Notes under the pieces: model-generated
Database searches by the model: none
The model's input: only the letters and a program-made list of their open reading frames with translations
Told to the model about the DNA's origin: nothing
Program-made: the position numbers and the translations under genes
Part shown: positions 1 through 9,431 of the stretch, piece by piece
Layout: each line of letters begins with the position of its first letter
Numbering within the stretch: the stretch's first letter is position 1
NCBI GenBank assembly: GCA_036504215.1
Contig: DASXVO010000021.1
Location: 1-64,000, forward strand
Length of the DNA: 64,000 nt
Origin: Vicinamibacterales bacterium
GTDB lineage: Bacteria > Acidobacteriota > Vicinamibacteria > Vicinamibacterales > Fen-181
Direction: 5' to 3'

Positions 1-912
1 GATGACAACCTGATCGGCAGCCCGACGCGCGCCAAGGACCTGCTGCGGGCGATGATCCCCTGGATGGAGCAGCGCGGCTACCCGTTCGAGCTGAATACCC
101 AGGTCTCGGTGAATCTCGCAGCCGACGCGGAACTCCTCGACCTGATGATCCGAGCCGGGTTCCAGCGCGTGTTCGTCGGGATCGAGAGCACCGATGCGGC
201 GTCGCTCGAATTGAGCGGCAAGCGGCAGAACCTGGCGATCGATCTGAACGACGCGTGCGGAATCCTCACGAGGGCGGGCCTGCAGGTCATCGCCGGATGC
301 ATCATCGGGTTCGACCACGAGGAGCCCGGCGTGGACCAGCGGCTGATCGACTTCGCCGCACGGAACCAGATCCCGGAGATGTTCGTCACGCCGCTGCAGG
401 TCGGGCCGGGCACACGCCTGTGGGAGAGGCTCGAGCGGGAGGGGCGGTGGCTTCCCACCGCGTGGAGCGATGACTTGGGAAGCCAGACGGGGTCGATCAA
501 CTTCGAGACGACGAGACCGCTCGAAGAGATCAACGCCGAATTGGCTCACGTCTACGAAGCCCTGTACGAGCCCGGCGCGTACATCGAGCGTGCGTTCGGC
601 CAGTTCGCCCGCATGCGCCCGCCGACGTTCCAGAGGGCGTTCCTCATGCCGACCGCCAGCGAACTCCGTGCGCTCGCGATCATGCTCTTCCGCCAGACGG
701 TGTTGTACCGGTCGCGTTGGACGTTCCTGCGCCGGCTCGCTCAGGCGCTGGCGCGGTTCCCGGAACGGGTGCCGGCGTACCTCGCGGCGTGCGTGATTGG
801 CGAACACTACTTCGAGTACCGGCACACCGTGTCCGGGCAGCTGGCCGGAGCCGCCAGCCGCTGGACGCACGAGCGTGGCCCGCGCGAAGCCAGCACACCC
901 GCCGCTCCCTGA
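1..912 (+). CDS. Radical SAM protein (B12-binding/DUF4070 type), C-terminal part
   Basis: The frame is open from base 1, so the start and the CxxxCxxC cluster motif lie outside the window. The visible part begins with DDNLIGSP, the strand typical of B12-binding radical SAM enzymes just after the cluster site. It continues with the barrel motifs VFVGIES and IIGFDHE. The rest matches the layout of the DUF4070 extension (QIPEMFVTPLQVGPGTRL, then a helical tail). Such enzymes carry out radical methylations or rearrangements in lipid and cofactor pathways. The substrate cannot be told from this fragment. It converges on the DUF6599 remnant. The family call is fairly secure; the specific role is unknown. 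Confidence 0.8.
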   Translation, partial: DDNLIGSPTRAKDLLRAMIPWMEQRGYPFELNTQVSVNLAADAELLDLMIRAGFQRVFVGIESTDAASLELSGKRQNLAIDLNDACGILTRAGLQVIAGCIIGFDHEEPGVDQRLIDFAARNQIPEMFVTPLQVGPGTRLWERLEREGRWLPTAWSDDLGSQTGSINFETTRPLEEINAELAHVYEALYEPGAYIERAFGQFARMRPPTFQRAFLMPTASELRALAIMLFRQTVLYRSRWTFLRRLAQALARFPERVPAYLAACVIGEHYFEYRHTVSGQLAGAASRWTHERGPREASTPAAP

Positions 913-1018
913 CCTGCGCTGCCGGACCACTTCTCACGGCCGGATCCAGCTTTCTGCCGGCGATCCGCCCGGTCGTCGATCGGCGTGGACATCTGAGCGA
1001 TGACCTCCGGCCGAGCGC

Positions 1019-1327
1019 GAGCCTCGCGTAGCAGGACCCGCTCCACAGGTTCACCGCCGTGCCGCTCAGATAGCCCTCGGCGCCAACCGGCAGGAACTCC
1101 GCCGACGGGCTCGTCTCCCGGGCGAACATGCCGACGGCCCCGCGGGGGCTGGCCATCAGGTAGCGATCGACGGTGACCTTCAGACCGTGTGTTGCGTGAG
1201 TGAAATCGACCGTCAGCAGTTCCTGGAAGTCGAATCCCAGGTAGGCCTCGGCGCCACCGTCGATGTACTCCCAGAGGTTGGCCAACCCGAAGTGGCGAGG
1301 TGTGGTGGTGCGCGTCCAGCCCGGCAC
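1019..1327 (-). pseudogene. DUF6599-like protein remnant
   Basis: About 100 codons starting at a GTG read like the core of the DUF6599 family: LANLWEYIDGGAEAYLGF, then YLMASPRGAVGMFARE, then NLWSGSCYARL. There is no signal peptide, because an in-frame TGA lies shortly upstream. After the last motif the frame becomes compositionally meaningless Arg/Ser-rich sequence, while a second minus-strand frame (near 950-1046) reads more protein-like (RPEVIAQMSTPIDD). This suggests truncation at the 5' end and a frameshift near 1020. Intact members are usually exported proteins of about 200-300 residues. The family call is from memory of motifs; the decay is inferred. Confidence 0.45.
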
Positions 1328-1500
1328 AGCATTGTCCTCGGGCAGCTTTGGCTCACTGCGCGTGGAGCAGCCTCACACTTCTTCTGCCGTCGCGCACTCA
1401 TGCTAGGATCGGACCGTTCCGAAAGAGGCTAGCCCTGAGCGAAGGCCAGGAGTGCTGTCGGCCGGCATGGGATCCGCGCGCGGGATCGAAAGGAACTGGC

Positions 1501-3039
1501 GTGCGCCTCGACGAGCTCTTCGTCAGAACCGCGAAGCGGTACGAGAAGAAGGTGGCGATCGTCGACCGCGCCACCAACCAGCGCGTGTCGTACAAGGCCG
1601 CCCTGCTTCGCTCGCTGATCCTCGCCGAGAAGCTCAAGTCGTTCGACGAGGGGTTCGTCGGCATCATGGTGCCGACCAGCGGCGGCTGCATCTACGCGAT
1701 GCTGGCCGTGCTCCTGAGCGGCCGCACGCCGGTGATGATCAACTACTCGACCGGCGCCGCCGACAACTGCCTGGACGCCCAGCGTCGCCTCGCCTTCCGG
1801 ACGATTCTCACGTCACGAACACTGCTGGATCGGATCAAGTGTCCGGTCGTGGACGGGATGGTGTGCCTGGAGGATCTGGCCCGGAACGTCTCGGTCCTCG
1901 ACAAGGTGCGGGGCGCCCTCCGCGCGTCGGCGTCCGCCGACCGCATCGTCGCCCGGCTGCGCCGGCGCAGGGAGGACGAGAATGCGGTCATCCTGTTCAC
2001 GAGCGGCAGCGAGAAGGAGCCAAAGGCCGTCCCGCTGACGCACGGCAACATCGCGGCCAACCTGACGGCAATCGCCCAGGTGCTCGATTTCGGCGCCGAC
2101 GATGTGATGCTGGCGAACCTGCCGCTGTTCCACGTCTTCGGCCTCACCGTCAACCTGTGGCTGCCGGTCGAGCGGGGCATGACGATCGTCACGTGCCCCA
2201 ACCCGCTCGAGTTCAAGTCCGTCTGCGGCGCCATCCGCGACGAGGCCGTGACCGTGATGGTCGGCACGCCGGCGTTCCTCGCGGGGTACCTCCAGAAGTC
2301 CGATCCCGGCGACTTCCGAACCGTCCGCCTCATGATAGCGGGCGCCGACAAGTGCCCCGAGCCGCTCCGACGCGGCTACTGGGACAAACACCGCATCATC
2401 CTGCTCGAGGGCTATGGGGCGACCGAGACGAGCCCGGTCATCTCGGTGAATACACCGCAGCACAACCGGCCCGGGTCGGTCGGCAAGCCGCTGCCCAACG
2501 TCGAGGTCCGGTTGGAACACTACGACACGGGCGAGACGTGCGCGGTCAATCAGATCGGCAAGGTGCTCGTCAAGGGCCCGAGCGTGATGAAGGGGTACTT
2601 CGACGACTTCGAGGCGACGGCCCTTCACATCCGCCACGGGTGGTACGACACGGGCGACATGGGCTACCAGGATGATGACGGCTACCTGTGGCACGTCGGG
2701 CGCCTGCGCCGCTTCCTGAAGGTGGCGGGCGAGATGGTGTCGCTCGTCAAGGTGGAGGACGTGCTGGAGAAGTTCCTGCCCGACGACTGCGCGTGCTGCG
2801 TCGTCGAGGTGCCAGACGCCCTTCGCGGCGCGCGGATCGTGGCGGCCGTGACGGCACAGGTGGACGAGCGGAGCGTCCTGTCCCAGATGACCGAATCGTT
2901 GCCCCGGATTGCCATTCCCAAGCAGTTCGTCATACTGCCCGAGTTGCCGAAGATGAGCAGCGGGAAGCTGGACTTCCGCAGGATCACGGAGATGGTGCGG
3001 GATCTCGTCCAAAAGCGCGAGCCTCACGCGAGCGCCTGA
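1501..3039 (+). CDS. AMP-forming acyl-CoA / acyl-ACP synthetase
   Basis: This is a 512-residue adenylate-forming enzyme that activates a carboxylic acid, probably a fatty acid, with ATP before transfer to CoA or ACP. The ATP loop FTSGSEKEPKAVPLTHGN lies near residue 165, followed by GYGATETSPV (A5 motif) and YDTGDMGY (A7). The C-terminal lysine motif MSSGKLDF is also present. The sequence resembles the synthetase half of 2-acyl-GPE acyltransferase/acyl-ACP synthetase (Aas) more than classical FadD, but the acyltransferase half is absent. The frame is open back to about 1300. I chose the GTG at 1501 because a GAAAGGA ribosome site precedes it and the family N-terminus (LDELFVRTAKRY) begins there. 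Class confidence is high; the acceptor (CoA or ACP) is undecided. Confidence 0.85.
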   Translation: MRLDELFVRTAKRYEKKVAIVDRATNQRVSYKAALLRSLILAEKLKSFDEGFVGIMVPTSGGCIYAMLAVLLSGRTPVMINYSTGAADNCLDAQRRLAFRTILTSRTLLDRIKCPVVDGMVCLEDLARNVSVLDKVRGALRASASADRIVARLRRRREDENAVILFTSGSEKEPKAVPLTHGNIAANLTAIAQVLDFGADDVMLANLPLFHVFGLTVNLWLPVERGMTIVTCPNPLEFKSVCGAIRDEAVTVMVGTPAFLAGYLQKSDPGDFRTVRLMIAGADKCPEPLRRGYWDKHRIILLEGYGATETSPVISVNTPQHNRPGSVGKPLPNVEVRLEHYDTGETCAVNQIGKVLVKGPSVMKGYFDDFEATALHIRHGWYDTGDMGYQDDDGYLWHVGRLRRFLKVAGEMVSLVKVEDVLEKFLPDDCACCVVEVPDALRGARIVAAVTAQVDERSVLSQMTESLPRIAIPKQFVILPELPKMSSGKLDFRRITEMVRDLVQKREPHASA

Positions 3040-3198
3040 CGCTCCGCCCCTCACCTCATCAGCGGGGCGCGCTCCGTACCCCGCGACAACGCCTCGATCG
3101 TCGCGCGGATGGCGCGCGGCGCCGCCGGAGCCGCCGCGACAGTGGGCATTCGTGGGCGGGAGTCGAGGGCGACCACAACTGGTGTATAACCTGAGGGC

Positions 3199-3849
3199 AT
3201 GTTCCTGACCACAGCTGAAGCCGATGCCATCGACGCGGCGGTGGCCCGCGTCGAATCGCGGACCGGCGTGCAGGTCGTCACGGCCATCGTGGGCAAGTCG
3301 GACGCCTACGTCGAACTGCCCTGGAAAGCGTTCGCACTGGGCGCATCACTCGCCGCTTGCGCCGTGGTCATCGCCGACGCGACCTCCCCCGAGTGGATCA
3401 CGGCCCGCACGGCGCTCCTCCATGCCGTGACGATCCTTGGCATCGCCGCCGCATGTGCGCTGCTGGCCGTGTTCGTCCCGCCGTTCGGGCGGCTCTTCCT
3501 GCGCAAGACGCGGCGGGACGTCGAGGTGCGCCAGTACGCGGAATCGCTGTTTCTGAAGCACGAGATGTTTGGCACGCGCCGACGCACCAGCGTGCTCGTC
3601 TTCATCAGCCTGTTCGAGCGCCGGATCGAGGTCCTGCCCGACGTCGGACTTCACGAGCGCGTGAGCGAGGCGGACTGGCGCGCCCTCGTCGGCCGCATAA
3701 CCCCGCTCCTCCGGCGGGCCCGAACGTCTGACGCGCTGCAGGAAGGGCTGACCGCGCTCGAATCGCTGCTCGTCGAGAAGGGATGCTGCGCGACCGAGGC
3801 CGGCCCGAACGAACTGCCCAACCTGCCCATCGAGGAGGCCGGCGCATGA
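3199..3849 (+). CDS. TPM-domain membrane protein
   Basis: This 216-residue protein has a TPM (TLP18.3/Psb32/MOLO-1) fold split by two membrane segments. The N-terminal part, from TTAEADAIDAAVARVESRTG, contains the TVQVVTAIVG-type strand. Two hydrophobic helices follow at about residues 48-65 and 75-95. The C-terminal part has the motif VFISLFERRIEVLPDVGLHE. TPM proteins act at membranes in various repair or chaperone-like roles and the exact function here is unknown. Its stop overlaps the next gene's start (ATGA at 3846-3849), so the two TPM genes are probably translated together. LemA, which often accompanies this pair, is not seen here. Confidence 0.75.
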   Translation: MFLTTAEADAIDAAVARVESRTGVQVVTAIVGKSDAYVELPWKAFALGASLAACAVVIADATSPEWITARTALLHAVTILGIAAACALLAVFVPPFGRLFLRKTRRDVEVRQYAESLFLKHEMFGTRRRTSVLVFISLFERRIEVLPDVGLHERVSEADWRALVGRITPLLRRARTSDALQEGLTALESLLVEKGCCATEAGPNELPNLPIEEAGA

Positions 3850-4799
3850 GGCAGACTCCGCGACACCCGGCGTGGTTGGCGCTGCTGCTCTTGTGCGCCA
3901 CACCAACAGCAGCATGGGCCGCGATCGACGTCCCCTACCTGACGGGCCGTGTCGTCGACAACGCCAACATCATCGAGGCGTACACCCGCGGGCGGCTGTC
4001 GGAGCGCCTCAAGGCGCACGAGCAGGCGACCGGCAACCAGATCGTGGTCCTGACGGTGCCGACCATCCAGTCCGTCAGCATCGAAGAGTACGCGGTGAAG
4101 GTGTTCGAAGGCTGGAAGCTCGGGCAGCAGGGAAAGGACAACGGCGTGCTGGTCGTTGTCGTGCCTCAGGATCGGAAGATGCGCATCGAGGTCGGGTACG
4201 GCCTCGAGCCCACGTTGACCGATGGGATGTGCGGCCAGATCATCCGCAACGTGATGACGCCGCAGTTCAAGACGGGCAACTACGATCGCGGCATCGAAGA
4301 GGGCGTGGGTGTTCTCATCGCGCGGCTCGAGGGAACGGGCGAGGTCCCGAATGCGCCTCCATCCGAGGCGGCGGCGTCGAGTCGGGATCTGTTCAAGGGG
4401 CCGGACCTGCCCTGGACCCAGCGTCTCCTCATTGGCGCGTTCATCTTCGGGATCATCGGGCTGTTCACGGTGATCGGGGTGCTGACGCCGGGCGTCGGGT
4501 GGTTCCTGTACTTCTTCCTGATCCCGTTCTGGGCGATGTTCCCGATCGTGGTCGTCGGCGTCAACGGGACGGTCGGTCTGCTGGCTGCCTACCTCATCGG
4601 CTATCCGGCTACCAAGATCCTGCTGGCCCGAACGGAGTGGTACAAGAAGGCCGCCAAGGACCTGAAGAGCAAGGGGACCGCGAGCATCGGCGGCTTCACC
4701 ATCAGCGGCTCGGGCGGATCGTCGGGCTTTTCATCGGGCGGCGGTTTCTCGGGCGGCGGTGGGAGCTCGGGGGGCGGTGGCAGTTCGGGAAGTTGGTGA
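3846..4799 (+). CDS. YgcG-family TPM-domain protein with Gly/Ser-rich tail
   Basis: This 317-residue exported protein starts at the ATG that overlaps the upstream stop. A signal peptide (LLLLCATPTAAWAA) is followed by a TPM domain at about residues 30-155 (VVDNANIIEA, NQIVVLTVPTIQ, MRIEVGYGLEPTLTD). Two close hydrophobic segments lie at about 195-265. The tail is low complexity, built of SGGGFSGGGG-type repeats, which is characteristic of YgcG-like proteins. The family is envelope-located and poorly characterised. It pairs with the TPM membrane protein just upstream and converges on the helicase gene 13 bases downstream. Confidence 0.8.
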   Translation: MRQTPRHPAWLALLLLCATPTAAWAAIDVPYLTGRVVDNANIIEAYTRGRLSERLKAHEQATGNQIVVLTVPTIQSVSIEEYAVKVFEGWKLGQQGKDNGVLVVVVPQDRKMRIEVGYGLEPTLTDGMCGQIIRNVMTPQFKTGNYDRGIEEGVGVLIARLEGTGEVPNAPPSEAAASSRDLFKGPDLPWTQRLLIGAFIFGIIGLFTVIGVLTPGVGWFLYFFLIPFWAMFPIVVVGVNGTVGLLAAYLIGYPATKILLARTEWYKKAAKDLKSKGTASIGGFTISGSGGSSGFSSGGGFSGGGGSSGGGGSSGSW

Positions 4800-4812
4800 A
4801 GGCGTCAGTCGG

Positions 4813-7398
4813 CTACTTCGTCACGGCACCGGCGTCGGCCAGAACGCCGATACGGCGCAGCCTCACGACCGGTCGCGCCGCGTCTCGCGACGCGGCCAGG
4901 TCCACGTCGAATTCGGCCACCCAGTCGTTCTCCATCTCCGGGTCCACGAGCATCTGCTGCACGCGCAAGGTCTGACCGCCGCCGGCGGGCTCGACGTAGG
5001 TGTGGCGGATGTTCCGCGCTTCCGGATCGAGGCGGAGCAACTGGTGCTCGGTCCGGTAGGCCTCGATCGCGGTACGCAGCCGCTCGGGCGTCCACGGCTC
5101 TCCCGCCGCGTCCTCCGGGCTCGCGAGTGCGTCCAGCGCCGCCTGGTGGCTCCCGATCGACCACGCACGCAGGAACGTGAACACCGAGGTTCGGATCGCC
5201 GCCGTGAACTGCTTGGTGTCGCGCGTGATGTCGCGATCCGCCTCCGCGGCGCCCGGCGGCCGGAGGTCCTGGCCGCGCGGCCCGGTCGGCTCGTACGGCC
5301 GGTAGTCCGGGTCGCGCATCTTCTCCCACTCGTCGGCCAGGCTCGAGTCGACCTGCTGGATCAGCGTGCGCAGGTACAGTTCCATCTCGAACACCTGGTC
5401 GGTCTTCACACCATCGGGCACCGTCTGGCTCAGCGCCTTGTAGACGCTGTTCAGGTGCCGCAGCAGCAGGCCCTCGGCGCGCTCGAGGTCGTAGTCGAGC
5501 ACGTACTCCGCGAACGATCGGAACTGTTCGAACATCTCGCGTGCAATCGACTTGGGTCGGATGTTCTCCTCGCCCACCCACGGATGCCGGTCGGCGAACG
5601 CGTTGAACGTCGTGTAGACGAACTCGCGCAGCGGCTTGGGGTACTCGAGTTTCTCGAGTTCCTCCATGCGCTTGTCGTACTCGACGCCGTCGGCTTTCAT
5701 CTGCGCGACCGCGCGGTCCTTGATCTTGTCCAGTTGCCGCCTGAGGATGAGTTCGGGATTCTCGAGGATCGATTCAACCAGCGTCACCAGGTCGAGCGCG
5801 TATTCCGGCGAGTCCGGGTCGAGCAGCGGGATGGTCTCGAGCAGGTAGAGTGACAGCGTCTGGTCCATCGAGAAGTCGTCCTGCAGATCGACGTTGACCT
5901 GCAAGGTCGATCCCTCGGGCGTTCTCGGAATGAACTCCACGATGTGGCGCGTGACCAGCGCACGGAACAACTGCCACGCCCGACGCGTGTGCGCCTTCTT
6001 CGCGGCGGCGGTCTCGTGACAGTCGCGGATCATGTGTCGCATCGCGCGGCAGCCGTCGCCGCGGCGGCTGAGCACGTTGAGCAGCATGCCGTGCGACACG
6101 TGGAACCGCGAGACGAGCTGCTCGGGTTGGGCGGCCATGAGCCGCTTGAAGGTCGCCAGGTCCCAGTTGACGAAGTTGTGGTCGGGCGGCCGGCGCTTGA
6201 CGACCTTCTTGCCGTCCCGGGCCGCCTTCTCGCTGAGCTTGATGTTCTCGATCACGTGCTCCGGCGCCTGCACGACCACGAAGCCGCGCGTGTCGAAGCC
6301 CTTGCGTCCGGCCCGCCCCGCGATCTGGTGGAAGTCGCGAGCGCTGAGATGCGCGGTCTTCTGCCCGTCGAACTTGCACAGCCGCGTGAACAGCACCGTG
6401 CGGATGGGCACGTTGATGCCGACGCCGAGCGTGTCGGTGCCGCAGATGATCTTCAGAAATCCGCGCTGCGCGAGCTGTTCGACGAGCACCCGGTACTTGG
6501 GAAGCAGACCTGCGTGGTGCAGGCCGATGCCGTGCCTGAGCCACTTGCGAATCTCCGAACCGTACGGACTCGTGAAGGCGAAGTCCTTGATGATCTCGGC
6601 AATCGCCGCCTTCTCTTCCCGCGTGCAGATCTTCAGGCTCGTGAAGTCCTGCGCGCTGCCTGCCGCGTCGGCTTGCGTGAAGTGCACGACGTAGACCGGG
6701 GTCTTGCCCTCGTCGGCGAGTTTCTCCAGCGTGTGCGCCAGCGGAATCTCGGCGTAGGCGAACTCGAGTGGCACGGGACGGTCGGTGGACTTCACCGTCA
6801 CCGTCGGCCGCCCGTTGATCGTGGTGAGGGCCTGCTCGAAGAACGTCGTGTCGCCGAGCGTCGCCGACATCAGCAGGAACCGCGCCTGGGGCAGCGTCAG
6901 CAGCGGCGTCTGCCACGCCACGCCGCGATCGCGATCGGCGTACCAGTGGAACTCGTCCATCACCACGTCGTCGATCCAGGCGTCGGCGCCTTCTCGGAGC
7001 GCGATATTGCCCAGGACTTCCGCGGTGCAGCAGAGAATGGGCGCGTCGCGATTGACGGTGGCATCCCCGGTCGACAGACCCACCTGCTCGGGTCCGAATT
7101 CGCGGCAGAGCGCCATCCACTTCTCGTTCACCAGCGCCTTGATCGGACACGTGTAGACCGCACGTTGGCCCCGCGCCAGCGCCGCGAACAACATCGCCGA
7201 CGCGACCAGTGATTTCCCCGATCCGGTCGGCGTGTTCAGGATGACGTTCTTGTCCTCGAGTAGTTCGAGGACCGCAGCCTCCTGCGCGGGATAGAGCGTG
7301 AGGTTCTTGCCGGCAATGTAGTCGAGAAAGCGTCCGAGCAGCCCGTCACTCGACTCATCGCCATTGTCAGGAAGGAAATCGCCCAGCGGTGCCGCCAT
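4813..7398 (-). CDS. Ski2-like DEAD/DEAH-box helicase with DUF3516
   Basis: This superfamily 2 helicase has 861 residues from the chosen ATG. It carries the Q-like motif [10 protein letters not shown], Walker A TPTGSGKS (residues 56-63), and motif II DEFH at 148-151 in place of DEAD. Motif III is SATLGDT, and the RecA2 motif is [14 protein letters not shown]. The C-terminal half is the helical DUF3516 region typical of a bacterial group of presumed RNA helicases. A TTG start at 7422 would add eight residues, but the ATG at 7398 fits the usual N-terminus better. The gene is monocistronic by appearance. RNA unwinding or turnover is inferred from the Ski2/Mtr4 relationship and not shown here. 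Confidence 0.85.
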   Translation of the reverse strand: MAAPLGDFLPDNGDESSDGLLGRFLDYIAGKNLTLYPAQEAAVLELLEDKNVILNTPTGSGKSLVASAMLFAALARGQRAVYTCPIKALVNEKWMALCREFGPEQVGLSTGDATVNRDAPILCCTAEVLGNIALREGADAWIDDVVMDEFHWYADRDRGVAWQTPLLTLPQARFLLMSATLGDTTFFEQALTTINGRPTVTVKSTDRPVPLEFAYAEIPLAHTLEKLADEGKTPVYVVHFTQADAAGSAQDFTSLKICTREEKAAIAEIIKDFAFTSPYGSEIRKWLRHGIGLHHAGLLPKYRVLVEQLAQRGFLKIICGTDTLGVGINVPIRTVLFTRLCKFDGQKTAHLSARDFHQIAGRAGRKGFDTRGFVVVQAPEHVIENIKLSEKAARDGKKVVKRRPPDHNFVNWDLATFKRLMAAQPEQLVSRFHVSHGMLLNVLSRRGDGCRAMRHMIRDCHETAAAKKAHTRRAWQLFRALVTRHIVEFIPRTPEGSTLQVNVDLQDDFSMDQTLSLYLLETIPLLDPDSPEYALDLVTLVESILENPELILRRQLDKIKDRAVAQMKADGVEYDKRMEELEKLEYPKPLREFVYTTFNAFADRHPWVGEENIRPKSIAREMFEQFRSFAEYVLDYDLERAEGLLLRHLNSVYKALSQTVPDGVKTDQVFEMELYLRTLIQQVDSSLADEWEKMRDPDYRPYEPTGPRGQDLRPPGAAEADRDITRDTKQFTAAIRTSVFTFLRAWSIGSHQAALDALASPEDAAGEPWTPERLRTAIEAYRTEHQLLRLDPEARNIRHTYVEPAGGGQTLRVQQMLVDPEMENDWVAEFDVDLAASRDAARPVVRLRRIGVLADAGAVTK

Positions 7399-7509
7399 GA
7401 CACTCAGTTGTACCTCGAACAACCCTCAAACGGAAACAGGCTGTCGCCGGAACGGTACTGGTTCCGGCGATTCCCATCACGACAGCGGCGCGACCGGAGG
7501 AGCAGGCGC

Positions 7510-8076
7510 TCACCCGTTCACCATGCCGTTGAACGACGACCCGAACTCCGGCAGAACGCGCGAACGAATGGGCTCGTCTTCTCGAAACGAGTGCCGGTCG
7601 GCGATTTGGCGATCCTCGAATGCGATCACCTCGATCCGGCGTTCGTCCTGGAGGACCAGCCAGCACTCGAGCACTCCGTACCGCGCGAACCAGGTCAGGC
7701 GCTCTCCAAGATCCCCGATTCTCGGGTGCGGGGACAACACCTCGACGACGAGATCCGGCGCCCCCCAGATCCGATCCCGGACAATCCCGAGATTCGGGAT
7801 GGTCACGTACACCAGGTCCGGCTGGATGACCAGGTCGTCCCGGCGGTCGAGCACCACGTCCACCGGCGAGAACCAGATCTGGCCGTTCGGGAACTCGCGC
7901 AAGTGGAGCATCAGGGCCAGGCCGATGTCCCTCAGGATCGCCTGGTGCCTGGGCGTCGGCGCCTCGGCCAACCGCACCGCGCCGAAGATCAGCTCCTCCG
8001 GCAGGACGGTTTCCGGCATTTGGAAGTACTCGGACACGGTCATCCGCGGTGCTGGTGCCACAACCACTCCTCTCAT
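7510..8076 (-). CDS. Uma2-family (DUF820) putative PD-(D/E)xK nuclease
   Basis: This 188-residue protein has the features of the Uma2/DUF820 family: MTVSEYFQMP near the start, ELIFGAVRLAEAPTPRHQ, and then the nuclease core VIQPDLVYV and APDLVVEVLSPHPRIGDL. It ends in LTWFARYGVLECWLV. Asp and Glu of PDLVYV and VVEVLSP are the expected metal-binding residues of the PD-(D/E)xK fold. Uma2 proteins are abundant in cyanobacteria and some acidobacteria, and their role is not settled. The frame is open further upstream, but an AGGAAGG ribosome site lies 8 bases before the ATG at 8076. A 17-bp palindrome lies just upstream (8104-8120). Confidence 0.8.
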   Translation of the reverse strand: MRGVVVAPAPRMTVSEYFQMPETVLPEELIFGAVRLAEAPTPRHQAILRDIGLALMLHLREFPNGQIWFSPVDVVLDRRDDLVIQPDLVYVTIPNLGIVRDRIWGAPDLVVEVLSPHPRIGDLGERLTWFARYGVLECWLVLQDERRIEVIAFEDRQIADRHSFREDEPIRSRVLPEFGSSFNGMVNG

Positions 8077-8103
8077 CGCGATTGCCTTCCTCGACCCCGA
8101 CGA

Positions 8104-8120
8104 CGACGATGCCATCGTCG
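8104..8120. promoter_or_regulatory. 17-bp palindrome upstream of the Uma2 gene
   Basis: The arms CGACGATG and CATCGTCG are perfect reverse complements around a single C. They lie 28 bases before the chosen Uma2 start codon. This could be an operator or a hairpin in the leader. It might also be chance in GC-rich DNA, as no second copy was noticed. Confidence 0.25.
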
Positions 8121-8587
8121 ACCGAGAAGATGCAAGCACGGGTTGAACCGTGTGCTTCCGCCCCACCCCCGCGAAGGGTCAGACGTCGCGGCGAGCTCCT
8201 GGGATCCACGAATGCGGGCCTCGTGCATCGACCGGCTCCTGCACCGAGACGCCTCCGTCTGCGGCCCGGCGCCCGCCGTCTGTGATCTCGGTCACGTCCG
8301 AAGGGGCGGTGGCACAGTGGAAGGTGAGAGGTGCTGATGACGACTTTCCGCTCGATGACCCGCGTTCCGGTCGCCACGGGCGCCGCCATGCCGGCTCCGT
8401 CGTACGGCTACGCCTGGTGGATCGGTCAGGCTGGCGCGGGCGAGGCAGGGGCAGCGGATCTTCGACATCGTCACAACGCGCATCGTCCCGGCCGTTAACA
8501 GCCCGTGGTGAAAGTCCCGCCGGCATTCGGCCGACGCTGCATCCCACCCGGCTGCGTTGCTCCTCCCTCGAATATGGCCCGATATTC
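8121..8587. other. Non-coding stretch between the Uma2 and metallopeptidase genes
   Basis: No convincing gene was seen on either strand. An imperfect hairpin lies at about 8135-8156 (AGCACGGGTT against AACCGTGTGCT). Near 8497-8520 there is a 24-base segment that reappears inverted, with three mismatches, inside the 3' end of the neighbouring metallopeptidase gene (about 8638-8661). Confidence 0.5.
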
Positions 8588-9412
8588 TCAGTCGTCGCGC
8601 CTGGCCGGCTGGGCGCATCGTCGCCCTCGGTGCTGCGCCGCGACTTCCACCACGGGCTGTTCGCGCAGGTACTTCTCCGTCACAAACGCATACCATCGCT
8701 GCTCGAACTCGGCCGCCGTCAGGCCGACGGTACCCGAGAGGTCGCCGTTGGCCTGAATGAGACGAATCAGTCCGTCCCTTCCCCACGTCGCCACGATGAA
8801 CTCGCCCAGCACAAAACCGACGTCGTAGATCTGCAGGCTGGAGGCGTAGTCGCCGCTCAGCTGGGCCAGTGTTGGATAGTTGCCGTTTTGCATGTAGGGG
8901 AGCGTCCGCGGGTCCACGCGCTCGCCGTTCTCGTAGAGCGCCACCGCTTCCCACAGCCACCGGGGGTTGTTGCCGAGCCGGGGGTTCACCCGCAGCGAAA
9001 CACAGTGTGCCAGTTCGTGCGTGGTTCGTCCGGCAGCATTGGCACCGTCGAGGATGGTCACGTTGGTCGGGCCAACCACATACCCGGTCGCGCCGACGAC
9101 GCGACGGCCGATGCTCGCCGCCATGTCGGCGTGGAAGGACTCGGTGTCGCTCCACACCTCCACCGTCGTGACGGGCAGGTCCGCGACGCCCAGGTCGGCG
9201 GACAGGCGGGGGAACTCGGTCTCGAGACGCTCGGCAATCTGAGTCGTCGTCGTCGCCGTCGCGTGATTCGCCCACACGCGGAAGTGCGCCGTCTCGAGCC
9301 GGAGGGAGAGCACCTCGAGTGGGACGCTTGGGCTGACGGCAGATGCTTGTCCGCCGCAGCCGCAAACAGCGACCAGCCCCGACACCACCAACGCGCATCG
9401 GGTTCGGTGCAT
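8588..9412 (-). CDS. Exported HExxH metallopeptidase (peptidase MA-like)
   Basis: This 274-residue protein has a hydrophobic N-terminus ending in cysteines (VAVCGCGG), suggesting a lipoprotein or secretion signal. The zinc motif HELAH is at residues 132-136. WEAVALYENGE follows, with Glu155 placed 19 residues after the second His as in gluzincins. These features match the 'peptidase MA' group of putative zinc peptidases. The substrate is unknown. It lies 19 bases downstream of the truncated LytTR gene on the same strand, so the two are probably co-transcribed. The last 20 residues (from REQPVVEVAA) carry the short segment repeated in inverted form downstream. Confidence 0.7.
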   Translation of the reverse strand: MHRTRCALVVSGLVAVCGCGGQASAVSPSVPLEVLSLRLETAHFRVWANHATATTTTQIAERLETEFPRLSADLGVADLPVTTVEVWSDTESFHADMAASIGRRVVGATGYVVGPTNVTILDGANAAGRTTHELAHCVSLRVNPRLGNNPRWLWEAVALYENGERVDPRTLPYMQNGNYPTLAQLSGDYASSLQIYDVGFVLGEFIVATWGRDGLIRLIQANGDLSGTVGLTAAEFEQRWYAFVTEKYLREQPVVEVAAQHRGRRCAQPARRDD

Positions 9413-9431
9413 GGTAGACCCCGATGACCGG

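Noticed and set aside
1300-1500. N-terminal extension of the acyl-CoA/ACP synthetase
   Set aside because: The 67 extra codons are Cys/Arg/Ser-rich without family similarity, and a ribosome site precedes the GTG at 1501.
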